64,000 nucleotides of DNA from Acholeplasmataceae bacterium UBA5769 (GCA_002418725.1 DIER01000019.1:28258-92257); one strand, 5' to 3'. Positions 30,704 through 39,616 are shown, numbered from the stretch's first letter. The notes: generated by a model not told the origin, from the letters alone. A program made the numbers and translations.

Positions 30704-31711
30704 ATGATTCGATTAGCAATTGATGGTATGGGTGGCGACTACGCACCAGAACCGATGGTCAAGGGAACCTTGATGGCATTAGAAAAATTTGATAACATTG
30801 AAATCACACTCTTCGGGGATGAAACAAAAATGGCCCCCTATTTAAAACAACATCCACGTCTTCATGTGGTACATACCCCACATTATTTACCCATGGGTGA
30901 AAAAGATCCGATTCACCAATACCGTACCAACAAGGAACATTCGATGTTTATGGCGATGCAACATGTTAAAGAAGGAAAAGCAGATGCGATTGTATCCGCT
31001 GGACCGACACAAGCACTAGTTGTCGGTGGACATTTTATTATCCGTAAGATGCCACAAATGAAAAGAGTTGCGATTGCACCAATCATCCCATCGATTGATG
31101 GCAAAGGTCGCATCCTTTTAGATAGTGGTGCAAATGTTGATTTTAAACCAGAACATTTACTTGATTTTGCCATCTATGCATCCATCATGGCAGGAAAAGT
31201 GATGAAGCATAAGGATCCTAAAGTTGCGTTGATCAATATCGGTACCGAAGATAGTAAAGGTAGAGAATTTGACAAAGAAACATTTGCTTTATTAAAGGCA
31301 AGTCCAGACATTAACTTTTATGGCAATATTGAACCCAAAGAGATTTTAACAACCGATGCGGATGTTCTTTTATCCGACGGTTTTACAGCAAACATCGTCA
31401 TGAAAACCATGGAAGGTACAGCCAAAGGAATGGGCGCTCTGCTCAAACGAGAAATTAAATCCTCCTTTTTTGCAACCATTGGTGCACTGTTCATGCGTGG
31501 TGCGTTAAAGCGCTACAAGAAATCATTGGATGCATCTGAAATTGGTGGTGCTCTCCTCATGGGCTTCCAAAATGTGGTCATTAAGGCACAAGGTGCATCA
31601 AAAGAATATGGTTTCTTCAATGGCATTCGCCAAGCTAAAGAAATGGTTGAAGCCAATGTCATTACATTGGTCAAAGAAACCTTAGAAAAAAAGGAAGAGA
31701 CGAAAGAATGA
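30704..31711 (+). CDS. plsX: Phosphate acyltransferase PlsX
   Basis: The protein has 335 residues and starts with the PlsX signature RLAIDGMGGDYAPEPMVKG. Further family motifs are SAGPTQALVVGG, LLDSGANVDFKPEHL and VLLSDGFTANIVMKTMEG. It makes acyl-phosphate from acyl-ACP for PlsY, or interconverts with exogenous fatty acids phosphorylated by FakAB, of which a DegV-type FakB candidate is at 6.2 kb. Its own extended -10 promoter overlaps the recG stop. The gene is followed with a 4-bp overlap by rnc, a compact form of the Bacillus plsX-fabD-fabG-acpP-rnc cluster in which the three fab genes are absent. It is a peripheral membrane protein. Confidence 0.95.
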   Translation: MIRLAIDGMGGDYAPEPMVKGTLMALEKFDNIEITLFGDETKMAPYLKQHPRLHVVHTPHYLPMGEKDPIHQYRTNKEHSMFMAMQHVKEGKADAIVSAGPTQALVVGGHFIIRKMPQMKRVAIAPIIPSIDGKGRILLDSGANVDFKPEHLLDFAIYASIMAGKVMKHKDPKVALINIGTEDSKGREFDKETFALLKASPDINFYGNIEPKEILTTDADVLLSDGFTANIVMKTMEGTAKGMGALLKREIKSSFFATIGALFMRGALKRYKKSLDASEIGGALLMGFQNVVIKAQGASKEYGFFNGIRQAKEMVEANVITLVKETLEKKEETKE

Positions 31712-32382
31712 AAGCATTGTTAACGATGCTTAATCTTCCCTATAAGGATGAATCACTTTATGAAATAGCGTTGACACATGCATCGTTTGCCAATGAAAAT
31801 CAAACCGAGAAGAATGAAAAACTTGAGTTTCTTGGTGATTCTGTCATTGGAATTTTGATGAGCGATTATCTTTATCGTGAAGATTTAGCAGATGAAGGAA
31901 CCATGACAAAACGTCGTGCACAAGCTGTTTGTGAAGAAGCGCTTGTAAAGTATGCCGCAACCATTCGGTTGAAGGAATTTTTAAAGCTGGGTCGCGGTGA
32001 GCAAGCTAAAGGTGCAAACGATGCGATGATTGCCGATGCATTTGAGGCACTTTTTGGTGCCATTTATTTGGATTTGGGATTTAAATGGGCACAAAAAACA
32101 TTTGAAAAAATCATTGTTCCCAACTTAAATCTTGTATGGAACATTAAAGACCATAAATCTACACTCCAAGAATATATTCAAGCAGGCGACAAACGTTCTA
32201 TCAGTTATCACATCACAAAAGAGACCGGTCCTTCACACGACAAAGAGTTTGAAGCAACCGTCAGATTAGACAATGTGATCACTTTAGGTGTTGGCATTGG
32301 GAAAACAAAAAAAGAAGCAGAACAAAATGCAGCTAAAGATGCATTAAAGAAGGGTAATTATGATCATCAAGAGATTGTTTGA
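31708..32382 (+). CDS. rnc: Ribonuclease III
   Basis: This 224-residue protein has the RNase III signature EKLEFLGDSVIG (about residues 37-48), with the acidic metal ligands completed by DAFEALFGAIYLD (about 110-122). A double-stranded RNA-binding domain forms the last 70 residues (TLQEYIQAG, then KKEAEQNAAKDALK). It cuts double-stranded RNA, including rRNA precursors. It starts 4 bases inside plsX and overlaps the dnaD gene by 23 bases. The next gene's ribosome site is inside its coding end. Cytoplasmic; no unusual residue. Confidence 0.95.
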   Translation: MKALLTMLNLPYKDESLYEIALTHASFANENQTEKNEKLEFLGDSVIGILMSDYLYREDLADEGTMTKRRAQAVCEEALVKYAATIRLKEFLKLGRGEQAKGANDAMIADAFEALFGAIYLDLGFKWAQKTFEKIIVPNLNLVWNIKDHKSTLQEYIQAGDKRSISYHITKETGPSHDKEFEATVRLDNVITLGVGIGKTKKEAEQNAAKDALKKGNYDHQEIV

Positions 32383-32974
32383 AGAATTTGATCTGTCGAT
32401 CGAAAGAATTCTCTTAAAAGAATATCGAAGACTCAAATTGACGATGGCAGAAATGTCTGTACTCATCGCACTTTTTTCAATCTATAAAAAGCGTAAAACC
32501 TTTACCATTGCCTCAATCTCGAGAAGAGTTGATTTAAGTCAAGAGGATATCGGTAATGCCATAGAGTCTTTAATTAGCAAACATTTTGTTAATGTGAAAC
32601 TTGAGCAAAAAGAAGGTAAAGAGCGTGAAATCTTTGATTTGGATTTCGCACTTGAGAAAATTGAGGATTTATATCGTCAAGATGAACTCGATGCATTTCA
32701 TGAACAACTCGAAAATGACATCGTTGACATCATTCGTTGGTTTGAACAAGGCCTTGGAAGACCACTCCTCCCGTATGAACTCGATAACATCAGACGTTGG
32801 TTTGAAGAAAAGACGTTTACGCATGAACAAATACTGAGTTGTATTAAAGATGCAGGTGATCGTGTAAGCGTAAAACTTGTTGAACGGATGCTTCACCAAA
32901 ATGTACTTAAACCCATTGAAATTGATGCTGATCTTGAAGAAGCTTTAGATCAGATCTATAAAAACATCAAATGA
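32360..32974 (+). CDS. dnaD: DnaD-like replication initiation/primosome protein
   Basis: A 204-residue protein. An N-terminal winged helix (about residues 1-85: MAEMSVLIALFSIYKKRK and SISRRVDLSQEDIGNAIESL) is followed by a DnaD C-terminal domain (about 110-190) holding WFEQGLGRPLLPYELDNI and RWFEEK. In Bacillota DnaD works with DnaB and DnaI to load the replicative helicase at oriC and at stalled forks. The following nth overlaps by 4 bases, the same dnaD-nth order as in Bacillus, which supports the name. The start ATG lies within rnc, with AAGAAGGG 6 bases upstream. Confidence 0.88.
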   Translation: MIIKRLFEEFDLSIERILLKEYRRLKLTMAEMSVLIALFSIYKKRKTFTIASISRRVDLSQEDIGNAIESLISKHFVNVKLEQKEGKEREIFDLDFALEKIEDLYRQDELDAFHEQLENDIVDIIRWFEQGLGRPLLPYELDNIRRWFEEKTFTHEQILSCIKDAGDRVSVKLVERMLHQNVLKPIEIDADLEEALDQIYKNIK

Positions 32975-33603
32975 AGCGTGCAGACATCATCTCGAAGACG
33001 ATGAACGAGATGTTTCCACATGCGAAAGTTGAATTAAACTATGCCAATACGTTTGAGTTATTGGTTGCTGTTGTGCTTTCAGCCCAAACAACGGATGTCA
33101 GTGTCAATAAAGTAACCCCCGCCTTGTTTCATGCATATCCTACACCGCAAACGCTAAAAAATGCACCACTTCCCATGATTGAAAATATCATTCGCTCCAT
33201 TGGGCTTTACCGTAATAAGGCAAAAAACATTAAAGAACTTGCCCGCGTTATCGATGAAGATTATCAAGGCATCATCCCAAGCGATCGTGCTTCTTTAGAA
33301 AGTCTTCCTGGCGTTGGAAGAAAGACGACAAACGTGGTCTTAAGTAACGCATTTCATATCCCTGCATTTGCTGTGGATACCCATGTGGCTAGAATCTCTG
33401 TTAGACTTGGTTTAGCGAAGAAAGGTGACTCTGTTTTAGATATAGAAAAGAAACTTATGAAGACTTTTCCTGAAACAGAATGGCTAAGGTTACACCATCA
33501 AATGATCTTCTTTGGTAGATATCATTGTTTAGCAAAACAACCCAAGTGTTATCAATGTCCACTCTTTGATATATGCACGAGTGAAGATAAAATTATACCT
33601 TAA
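32971..33603 (+). CDS. nth: Endonuclease III (DNA glycosylase/AP lyase)
   Basis: This 210-residue protein has the helix-hairpin-helix LPGVGRKTTNVVL carrying the catalytic Lys, then FAVDTHVARIS with the catalytic Asp. The C-terminal iron-sulfur motif is CLAKQPKCYQCPLFDIC, the C-x6-C-x2-C-x5-C of the [4Fe-4S] cluster. It removes oxidised pyrimidines and cuts the abasic site. It is the last gene of plsX-rnc-dnaD-nth and starts in the dnaD stop (ATGA). A short hairpin follows at once. The intact cluster ligands suggest normal function. Confidence 0.95.
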   Translation: MKRADIISKTMNEMFPHAKVELNYANTFELLVAVVLSAQTTDVSVNKVTPALFHAYPTPQTLKNAPLPMIENIIRSIGLYRNKAKNIKELARVIDEDYQGIIPSDRASLESLPGVGRKTTNVVLSNAFHIPAFAVDTHVARISVRLGLAKKGDSVLDIEKKLMKTFPETEWLRLHHQMIFFGRYHCLAKQPKCYQCPLFDICTSEDKIIP

Positions 33604-33620
33604 GGCGAAAGCCTTTTTTC
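33602..33620 (+). terminator. Terminator of the plsX-rnc-dnaD-nth unit
   Basis: AAGGC-GAAA-GCCTT with T6, a GNRA-loop hairpin directly after the nth stop. Confidence 0.8.
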
Positions 33621-33632
33621 ATTTAAGGGTTC

Positions 33633-33661
33633 TTGATTGCACGGTTTAAAAAACGTATATT
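33633..33661 (+). promoter_or_regulatory. Promoter of the Xre-type regulator with nested inverted repeats
   Basis: TTGATT (33633-33638), 17 bases, TATATT (33656-33661). Two nested dyads surround the start site: AAACGT (33651-33656) with ACGTTT (33676-33681), and CTTGAT (33632-33637) with ATCAAG (33684-33689). They may be autoregulatory sites; this is inferred from position only. Confidence 0.6.
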
Positions 33662-33697
33662 TTGAACTAAAAGACACGTTTCGATCAAGGAGAACAT

Positions 33698-34939
33698 ATG
33701 AACAGGAATTATCTAGATCGCCAATTAAAAAAGCGAAAAGATCTCAAATACTATGAGATAAAACCAGTTGGATCAGCACTAAGATTAAAGCGTAAAGAAT
33801 TGAAAATGACACTTGAAGAAAGTGCAGAAGGTATTTGTAGTGTCTCTTATTTATCAAAACTGGAGAACAACCAAATTCAACCTAATCTCAATTTTTTAGA
33901 TAAACTCTATCAAAAGTTTGGTATGACAGATGAGTTAAGTTATGACGATGTGTGCTATGAGAATGATATCGTTGAATTAGTCGAAAAAATGCTTATGCAA
34001 GAACCTCTATCAAGAACATATACCGATCACTATGAGGGGAGAGAAGATCACCAAGCGCGTGTGATTCATATCATTGAATCTACGTTGAGAAGAGATTATA
34101 AAAGCATGCTTGATAGTTTTAAAATCGTGACCCAGTTTATTCCACAATTGAAACAAAATGAGTTATCCCTTATGATCTTGTGTTATGCAGAAGGGATGAT
34201 CATCAAACAGCAATACAGTGAAGCTTATGAAATTGTGTGTGAAATTCCACTCAATTATCAAGAGCATTATAGTATTTACCTATTGACTCTGAGAATGAGA
34301 TTACTGCTCAGTTTTTTTATGCATAAAACATCAGATATCCATGTGCTTTATCATCATTACCTAAAGTTGGTCAATCATGAGGGGTATTACCACCTCGCCA
34401 AAGAAATGAGGTTTTCTCATTTACTGCATTTAGCACACTACCATGTTCCTCAAGAAATTGAAACCATCGCGAAATCGGTGGACCGCAGTAACGTTTTGCA
34501 AAAGAAGCCTTATGCAATCGCTTGTTTTATCCATCATCAATACGATGTCGTCATCCAGTTAGCAAAAGAACGACAAAGTCTCAAAGAATGGTTTATCATC
34601 TATCTTTTATCCCTCGAGGAACTTCACCGTTATGAAGAGATTCATGACCTCATAACTCACCAAAAGAAAGAAGAACTTACACCAAATGAACAGCTCCTCT
34701 TGGCTTATGTCAAACTTAAGTATGCACACGATAGAAAACCCTTTTTATCCTATTTAAGAAACACCTTATTGAACAACAAGATTGAATGTGATGATCCTTT
34801 CTTATTGGAGTATTTAATGCTTGATGCAAGTAGACAATTTCAAAAATCACAATACTATAAAGAAGCGAATTTAGTCGTTTCACAATATCAACCACGCATC
34901 AAAAAATTGAAGCTTGCGTATAGTAAACATCAAGGGTAA
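33698..34939 (+). CDS. Xre-family HTH regulator with C-terminal TPR-like repeats
   Basis: The protein has 413 residues. The HTH (about 27-80) reads LRLKRKELKMTLEESAEGIC, then SYLSKLENNQIQPNLNFL, a typical Xre/Cro domain. The rest (about 90-413) is helical with regular aromatic and Leu positions, resembling the TPR-type peptide-binding region of Rgg/PlcR-family regulators, but with no exact motif. AAGGAG precedes the ATG. It is followed by a terminator and then a two-gene ABC exporter, possibly a target. A peptide or other small ligand is plausible; no small peptide gene was recognised nearby. Confidence 0.7.
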   Translation: MNRNYLDRQLKKRKDLKYYEIKPVGSALRLKRKELKMTLEESAEGICSVSYLSKLENNQIQPNLNFLDKLYQKFGMTDELSYDDVCYENDIVELVEKMLMQEPLSRTYTDHYEGREDHQARVIHIIESTLRRDYKSMLDSFKIVTQFIPQLKQNELSLMILCYAEGMIIKQQYSEAYEIVCEIPLNYQEHYSIYLLTLRMRLLLSFFMHKTSDIHVLYHHYLKLVNHEGYYHLAKEMRFSHLLHLAHYHVPQEIETIAKSVDRSNVLQKKPYAIACFIHHQYDVVIQLAKERQSLKEWFIIYLLSLEELHRYEEIHDLITHQKKEELTPNEQLLLAYVKLKYAHDRKPFLSYLRNTLLNNKIECDDPFLLEYLMLDASRQFQKSQYYKEANLVVSQYQPRIKKLKLAYSKHQG

Positions 34940-34963
34940 AGCTAAAAAACTTTACCTTTTTTG
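34933..34963 (+). terminator. Terminator of the Xre-type regulator gene
   Basis: GGTAAAG and CTTTACC with an A-rich loop, followed by T6. Confidence 0.75.
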
Positions 34964-35001
34964 TTTTTTAGGTTGATTTTTTTGTATTATGCCAACAAAA
35001 A

Positions 35002-35030
35002 TTGACTATTTATAGTTTTTACTATAAAAT
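35002..35030 (+). promoter_or_regulatory. Promoter of the ABC exporter pair
   Basis: TTGACT (35002-35007), 17 bases, TAAAAT (35025-35030). The start near 35037 leaves about 22 bases before the ATG. Confidence 0.65.
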
Positions 35031-35058
35031 GATTTTGGCTAAGAAGGAGGGAACAACC

Positions 35059-36906
35059 ATGCGAATGATCAAATTATTCAGCTTAGCTAAGGGCTTTTTT
35101 GTACTCTTCATTGTCGCTGCATTCTTAACAGCCTTTCATCAATGGACTTACTCAAATGTTCCCTTATTTACGCAGTATTTAATGAAGACACTGCTTGCCG
35201 TACCGGGGATAGCTCCAGGCAACGTGTCAGTAGGAGAGGTTAATTTACCTCGGTTTTTGATCGCCTTTTTTGAACAGGGCGATGAAGTGATGGGCATTAT
35301 CATCAGAATCGCGGTATCGCTGATGGTGCTTCAAGCATTCCGTTTCTCACTTCGCTTTATTGAAATGTGGCTCAAGGGCTCACTTCAAGAAAAACTTGCT
35401 GAAAAAACGCGAGTTAGACTTTATGGACATATTCAAGATTTAAATTATGAATTCCATAATAAAAGCGATTCCGGTGATTTGATTCAACGGTGTACAACGG
35501 ATATTGAAACAACCACAGGTTTTCTGACTGGAAGAATGCTCGACGTTGTTCATTTGGTATCCACCTTGTTTTTTGGAGCCTATCAATTGATCTACATCAA
35601 CCAAACCATGGTGTGGGTTTCACTTGCGATTGTTCCGTTTGTAGCGGTCTCATCAACTGTCTACTTTATCAAGATTGAAAAGATCTTCGAAGATATCGAA
35701 GAAACTGAATCAAAAATGATGACGGTCGTCCAAGAAAACCTTTCGGGAGCGCGTGTCGTAAGAGCGTTTGCGAATGAAGTTTATGAGATCGAAAAGATGG
35801 AAACGAAGAACAGTGAATACAGAGATGCGCTCAAACGCGCGAACAAAATTGTTGCCATCTATTGGGGTGTTATGGATTTTATCGGTATCGCCCAATACCT
35901 TGTCATTATTGCCATAGGTGTCTATGGTGTCAGAAATGGCACGATGGATGCATCTGGCATTGTCGCATCACTCGCACTTGTGGGTATGCTTATTTGGCCA
36001 GTACGCGGTTTAGGACGTATTATCAATGACTTTACCAAAGCGTTGGTTGCATCCGATCGCATCAATCATATTTTGGATCAACCCAGTGAATATGATCACG
36101 ATGGTACCCTCACACCTGAGGTTAAAGGAACAATTGAATTTAAGGATGTATCGTTTAAATTTTCTGATACAGAAGAACACTTATTGAAACAAGTCAACTT
36201 TAAGGTTCAAGCTGGACAGACGGTAGCGATTATTGGTCGTACAGGCAGTGGTAAATCTACGATTATCAATTTGCTTTTAAGAATGTATGATTATCAATCA
36301 GGCGATATTTTTATAGACGGCATATCCCTTAAAGACATTAAGAAAAAACATATTCGTCAACAAATCGGTGTTGTTTTACAAGATCCATTCTTGTATTCCA
36401 AAACGGTTTTTGAAAACATTGCGATTGCTGAAAAAAATGCAGACAAAAAGCGCGTTTTTCTTGCTGCAGAAACAGCAGCACTTGAAAAAGATATTAAAAC
36501 CTTTAAACAAGGTTATGATACGCTCGTTGGCGAAAAAGGAACCACACTTTCTGGAGGACAGAAACAACGTGTTGCGATTGCTCGTGTACTCGTTGCAGAT
36601 AAACCTATCCTCATTTTTGATGATGCCCTTTCCGCAGTCGATACGAAGACTGACATGATGATTCGTGAAGCACTTTTAAATAAAACCTATCAACATACGA
36701 CCATCATTATCACACATCGTATTACGACAGCTAAAGAAGCTGACCAAATCATTGTCATTGATCAAGGCAGAATTGCTGAGATTGGTACCCATGAAGAACT
36801 CGCACATAAAGAAGGGCTCTATAAGAAACTTTGGGATATCCAAGGTAAGCTTGAATCTGAATTTCAAGCGATATTAAAGGCAGGTGAGACCGATGCATCA
36901 AGATGA
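35059..36906 (+). CDS. Heterodimeric ABC exporter subunit (non-canonical Walker B site)
   Basis: About 615 residues from the ATG at 35059, which follows AAGGAGG by 8 bases. Six membrane helices (about residues 15-310) are fused to an ATPase domain with Walker A GRTGSGKST, signature LSGGQKQR and Walker B ILIFDDALSAVD. The residue after the Walker B Asp is Asp, not the catalytic Glu. Subunits of this kind pair with one that has Glu, as in LmrCD or TM287/288. It belongs to the multidrug/lipid exporter type (MdlA-like). It is the first of two genes; the second starts 14 bases before its stop. Substrate unknown. Confidence 0.88.
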   Translation: MRMIKLFSLAKGFFVLFIVAAFLTAFHQWTYSNVPLFTQYLMKTLLAVPGIAPGNVSVGEVNLPRFLIAFFEQGDEVMGIIIRIAVSLMVLQAFRFSLRFIEMWLKGSLQEKLAEKTRVRLYGHIQDLNYEFHNKSDSGDLIQRCTTDIETTTGFLTGRMLDVVHLVSTLFFGAYQLIYINQTMVWVSLAIVPFVAVSSTVYFIKIEKIFEDIEETESKMMTVVQENLSGARVVRAFANEVYEIEKMETKNSEYRDALKRANKIVAIYWGVMDFIGIAQYLVIIAIGVYGVRNGTMDASGIVASLALVGMLIWPVRGLGRIINDFTKALVASDRINHILDQPSEYDHDGTLTPEVKGTIEFKDVSFKFSDTEEHLLKQVNFKVQAGQTVAIIGRTGSGKSTIINLLLRMYDYQSGDIFIDGISLKDIKKKHIRQQIGVVLQDPFLYSKTVFENIAIAEKNADKKRVFLAAETAALEKDIKTFKQGYDTLVGEKGTTLSGGQKQRVAIARVLVADKPILIFDDALSAVDTKTDMMIREALLNKTYQHTTIIITHRITTAKEADQIIVIDQGRIAEIGTHEELAHKEGLYKKLWDIQGKLESEFQAILKAGETDASR

Positions 36907-38722
36907 TCAAGATGTACAACATAAGGTCCAGCTATCCACATGGAAAAAAATTATTAGTATCATATTTAAATCGAAAAAGCATTTGATTTTGCTGATGATC
37001 TATTCAGGTCTACTTGCAACATTAGATGTGATTACCCCGATGTTTAATCGTTATGCGATTGACACATTCTTTGTAGGCGGCGATTATTCAACATGGCCCT
37101 ATTATGTGATGGCTAATCTTGGATTAGCGATATCGTTTGGTCTTGTCGTTTGGGGATTTATCTACGAAGCAGGTATCATTGAAGCGGAAGTTAGCTATGA
37201 ACTGAGAAGACAAGCATTTGAAAACTTACAACGGTTAAGTTACGCCTATTTTGATAAAACACCACAAGGTTGGGTCATGGCGAGAATGACGTCAGACACA
37301 AGAAAATTATCACTCATTATTTCATGGGGTCTTGTCGACTTTGTGTGGGCAGGCTTGCAGATGATTATGATCTTGCTTGTTTTATACCTGACATTCATTA
37401 GGTTAGCGATCATTATGACCATCATTCTACCGATTATGCTTTTGATTGCGTTTGTGTTTACAAAATTGATCTTAAAGCAACATCGTGTAGCAAGAAAGTT
37501 TAATTCGCAGTTAACCGCACAATATAGTGAAGGCTTTTTAGGCGCGAAGACAACAAAGAGTTTGTCGATTGAAGATTCGAATTATGATGAGTTTTCATTA
37601 ACTGCAAATAATTTGAAGCGTTCTTCCGTGAAAGCTGTCATCTCGTCAGCGATTTTCTCATCGGTTGTTTTAATTTTAGCGTATATCGCTGTGACAACAA
37701 CCATGGTTCAAGGCTCTGTGTACGTGTTAGGTTCCGTGATTTCACTGGGGACTTTGCAGATGTTTTTGTTCTATACAACAAACTTCTTTGAACCCGTAAT
37801 GGCTATTTCAAGAACATTATCAGATCTTCAAAATGCACAAGCATCCGCTGAGCGTATTGTTGGTTTGATTGAAACCAAACCAGAACTTTTCGATAAACCA
37901 GAGGTTTTAGAACGCTATGGTGATTTGTTCGAAGACAAAAAGGAAAACTGGGAACCACTTAAAGGTGATGTTGAGTTTAAGGATATTACCTTTTACTACA
38001 AAGATAATGAAGTTATTTTAGACAAGTTTAACTTGAAAGTAAAAGCAGGCATGAGCGTTGCACTTGTAGGGCATACTGGATCTGGTAAGACCACACTGGT
38101 CAATTTGCTATCACGTTTTTATGAACCCAAAGAAGGTTCTATCTTGATTGATGGCGTTGATTACCGTGAACGATCCATCCATTGGCTACACGCACGTTTA
38201 GGTTATGTATTACAAGCACCACACCTCTTTTCTACGACCGTGATGGAAAACATTCGTTATGGCAGATTAAATGCAACGGACGAAGAAGTGATTTACGCGG
38301 CGAAAATGGTCGGGGTTGATGCGTTTGTTAAACGTCTTGACAAAGGTTATGAAACGTTTGTTGGTGAAGGTGGGAATCTGCTATCGGTAGGTCAAAAACA
38401 ATTGATTTCATTTGCAAGAGCAGTACTGGCTGATCCACGCATTTTGATTTTAGATGAAGCGACATCCTCGATTGACTCTGAATCAGAAGAAATCATTCAA
38501 GATGCAACAAAGAAGCTTTTAGCAGATCGCACAAGTTTTGTAGTGGCACATCGCTTATCAACCATTGTGCATAGTGATTTAATTGTGATGCTCGAGATGG
38601 GTCAAATCATAGAGATGGGTACCCATGAAGAACTTCTTAAACAAAGAGGAGCTTATTTTGATCTTTATAAGAACCAGTTCTTTAAGGAAAAAGGTAAAGC
38701 TTTGGAAGCTGTGATTGAATAA
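36893..38722 (+). CDS. Heterodimeric ABC exporter subunit (canonical ATPase)
   Basis: About 609 residues from the ATG at 36893, preceded by AGGTGA; a GTG three codons earlier is possible. Six membrane helices precede an ATPase domain with Walker A GHTGSGKTT. The signature is degenerate, LSVGQKQ instead of LSGGQ, and Walker B is ILILDEATSSID with the catalytic Glu. Together with the upstream subunit this gives one normal and one degenerate ATP site, as in the MdlAB/LmrCD group. It overlaps the first subunit by 14 bases. A strong terminator follows. The exported compound is unknown; drugs or lipids are the family's usual cargo. Confidence 0.88.
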   Translation: MHQDDQDVQHKVQLSTWKKIISIIFKSKKHLILLMIYSGLLATLDVITPMFNRYAIDTFFVGGDYSTWPYYVMANLGLAISFGLVVWGFIYEAGIIEAEVSYELRRQAFENLQRLSYAYFDKTPQGWVMARMTSDTRKLSLIISWGLVDFVWAGLQMIMILLVLYLTFIRLAIIMTIILPIMLLIAFVFTKLILKQHRVARKFNSQLTAQYSEGFLGAKTTKSLSIEDSNYDEFSLTANNLKRSSVKAVISSAIFSSVVLILAYIAVTTTMVQGSVYVLGSVISLGTLQMFLFYTTNFFEPVMAISRTLSDLQNAQASAERIVGLIETKPELFDKPEVLERYGDLFEDKKENWEPLKGDVEFKDITFYYKDNEVILDKFNLKVKAGMSVALVGHTGSGKTTLVNLLSRFYEPKEGSILIDGVDYRERSIHWLHARLGYVLQAPHLFSTTVMENIRYGRLNATDEEVIYAAKMVGVDAFVKRLDKGYETFVGEGGNLLSVGQKQLISFARAVLADPRILILDEATSSIDSESEEIIQDATKKLLADRTSFVVAHRLSTIVHSDLIVMLEMGQIIEMGTHEELLKQRGAYFDLYKNQFFKEKGKALEAVIE

Positions 38723-38723
38723 G

Positions 38724-38762
38724 TAAAACCGACCTTGGTGAATGCCTTGGTCGGTTTTTTGT
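38724..38762. terminator. Bidirectional terminator after the ABC exporter
   Basis: AAAACCGACC and GGTCGGTTTT form a 10-bp stem with further pairing of CTTGG/CCTTGG, with T6 on the plus side. It lies between convergent genes. Confidence 0.8.
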
Positions 38763-39503
38763 TTATAACATGCTTTCACATTGTGCGACAAGATGAGGGT
38801 TAGGATGAAAATATTCTTTTAGAAAATCGAGCATGGCTTTGGCAGATGCTTGATTTTTTAAGGCACCTTGACGCATGCTGTTTAACAAGAAATTCGCATC
38901 TGGAAATCTTGTTTCAATGCGTCTTTCATAGACATAAGGATCTTCTAAAATGGAGTGCTCAGGATAAACAAACTGCATAAGCTCGATGATTAACGGATAA
39001 GCATAAGATTGAATAAAGGTTGTCGCAGAAGAAATCTCACCACGACAATGTCTTTTAAGACCAATATATATGTTCGTGAGTGCTTCACATACGTTAAATT
39101 CAGGGTCTACCGTTTTTGTTTTGGGTGCATAACGTGGTTCAACGATGGATAGATCAAAACCTTCTTTTTGGTAATAGATACGTCCCTTTGTAAAATGAGC
39201 AGTTAACATTTCAGTTTCTGTAAAAACAGCAAATTCAGCAAATATGCCATCTTCGAATAAGACTTTATAGCCATCTTTGGTGTTTTGAAACTGAAAAGTT
39301 AGCGGAACAACTTCAAGCCACGAAAGATCGCGGATGAAAGCTTCTTTGGTATCATCTTTAACGATTAAGAAAAAGTCCATGTCAGAATAGTCATCAAGTC
39401 TATTTGTTTCTGCCATACTACCAAGTCCAAGTAAACATAAAACATCAGGGTAAAGACTTACCCTAAGTGCTAAATGTTTTATTCTATGTATGATCTTTTG
39501 CAT
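38763..39503 (-). CDS. Nucleotidyltransferase-fold protein
   Basis: About 246 residues. I choose the ATG at 39503, because AAGGAG lies 10 bases upstream and a consensus -10 lies across the earlier in-frame ATG. The NTase motif is GLGSMAETNRLDDYSDMDFF, with GS, then DMD as the metal-binding Asp pair. The rest is helical and looks like the C-terminal part of lincosamide or aminoglycoside nucleotidyltransferases. Drug adenylation is one possible role; many homologues have no known substrate, so resistance should not be assumed. It stands alone with its own promoter, converging on the ABC exporter. Confidence 0.6.
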   Translation of the reverse strand: MQKIIHRIKHLALRVSLYPDVLCLLGLGSMAETNRLDDYSDMDFFLIVKDDTKEAFIRDLSWLEVVPLTFQFQNTKDGYKVLFEDGIFAEFAVFTETEMLTAHFTKGRIYYQKEGFDLSIVEPRYAPKTKTVDPEFNVCEALTNIYIGLKRHCRGEISSATTFIQSYAYPLIIELMQFVYPEHSILEDPYVYERRIETRFPDANFLLNSMRQGALKNQASAKAMLDFLKEYFHPNPHLVAQCESML

Positions 39504-39525
39504 GATAACCACACTCCTTAGCATC

Positions 39526-39531
39526 ATTATA
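39526..39531 (-). promoter_or_regulatory. -10 of the nucleotidyltransferase gene
   Basis: A TATAAT on the minus strand lies 22 bases before the chosen ATG; it excludes the ATG at 39527 as start. Confidence 0.5.
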
Positions 39532-39583
39532 TAATCAGATGCGCTTAAGGTGACTTACTTGTTCATAAAAGGGTGTGTGATAC

Positions 39584-39616
39584 GGTTTTCCTTTTTAAAG
39601 TAAAACAGGGAAAACC
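39584..39616. repeat. 8-bp inverted repeat upstream of the Ig-like repeat protein gene
   Basis: GGTTTTCC (39584-39591) and GGAAAACC (39609-39616) with a 17-base loop. The loop carries no T-run typical of a terminator. It may be an operator or a leader hairpin. Confidence 0.5.

Noticed and set aside
38763..39503. Acquired antibiotic-resistance gene
   Set aside because: There is no mobile element, base bias or plasmid feature nearby, and the similarity is only at motif level.
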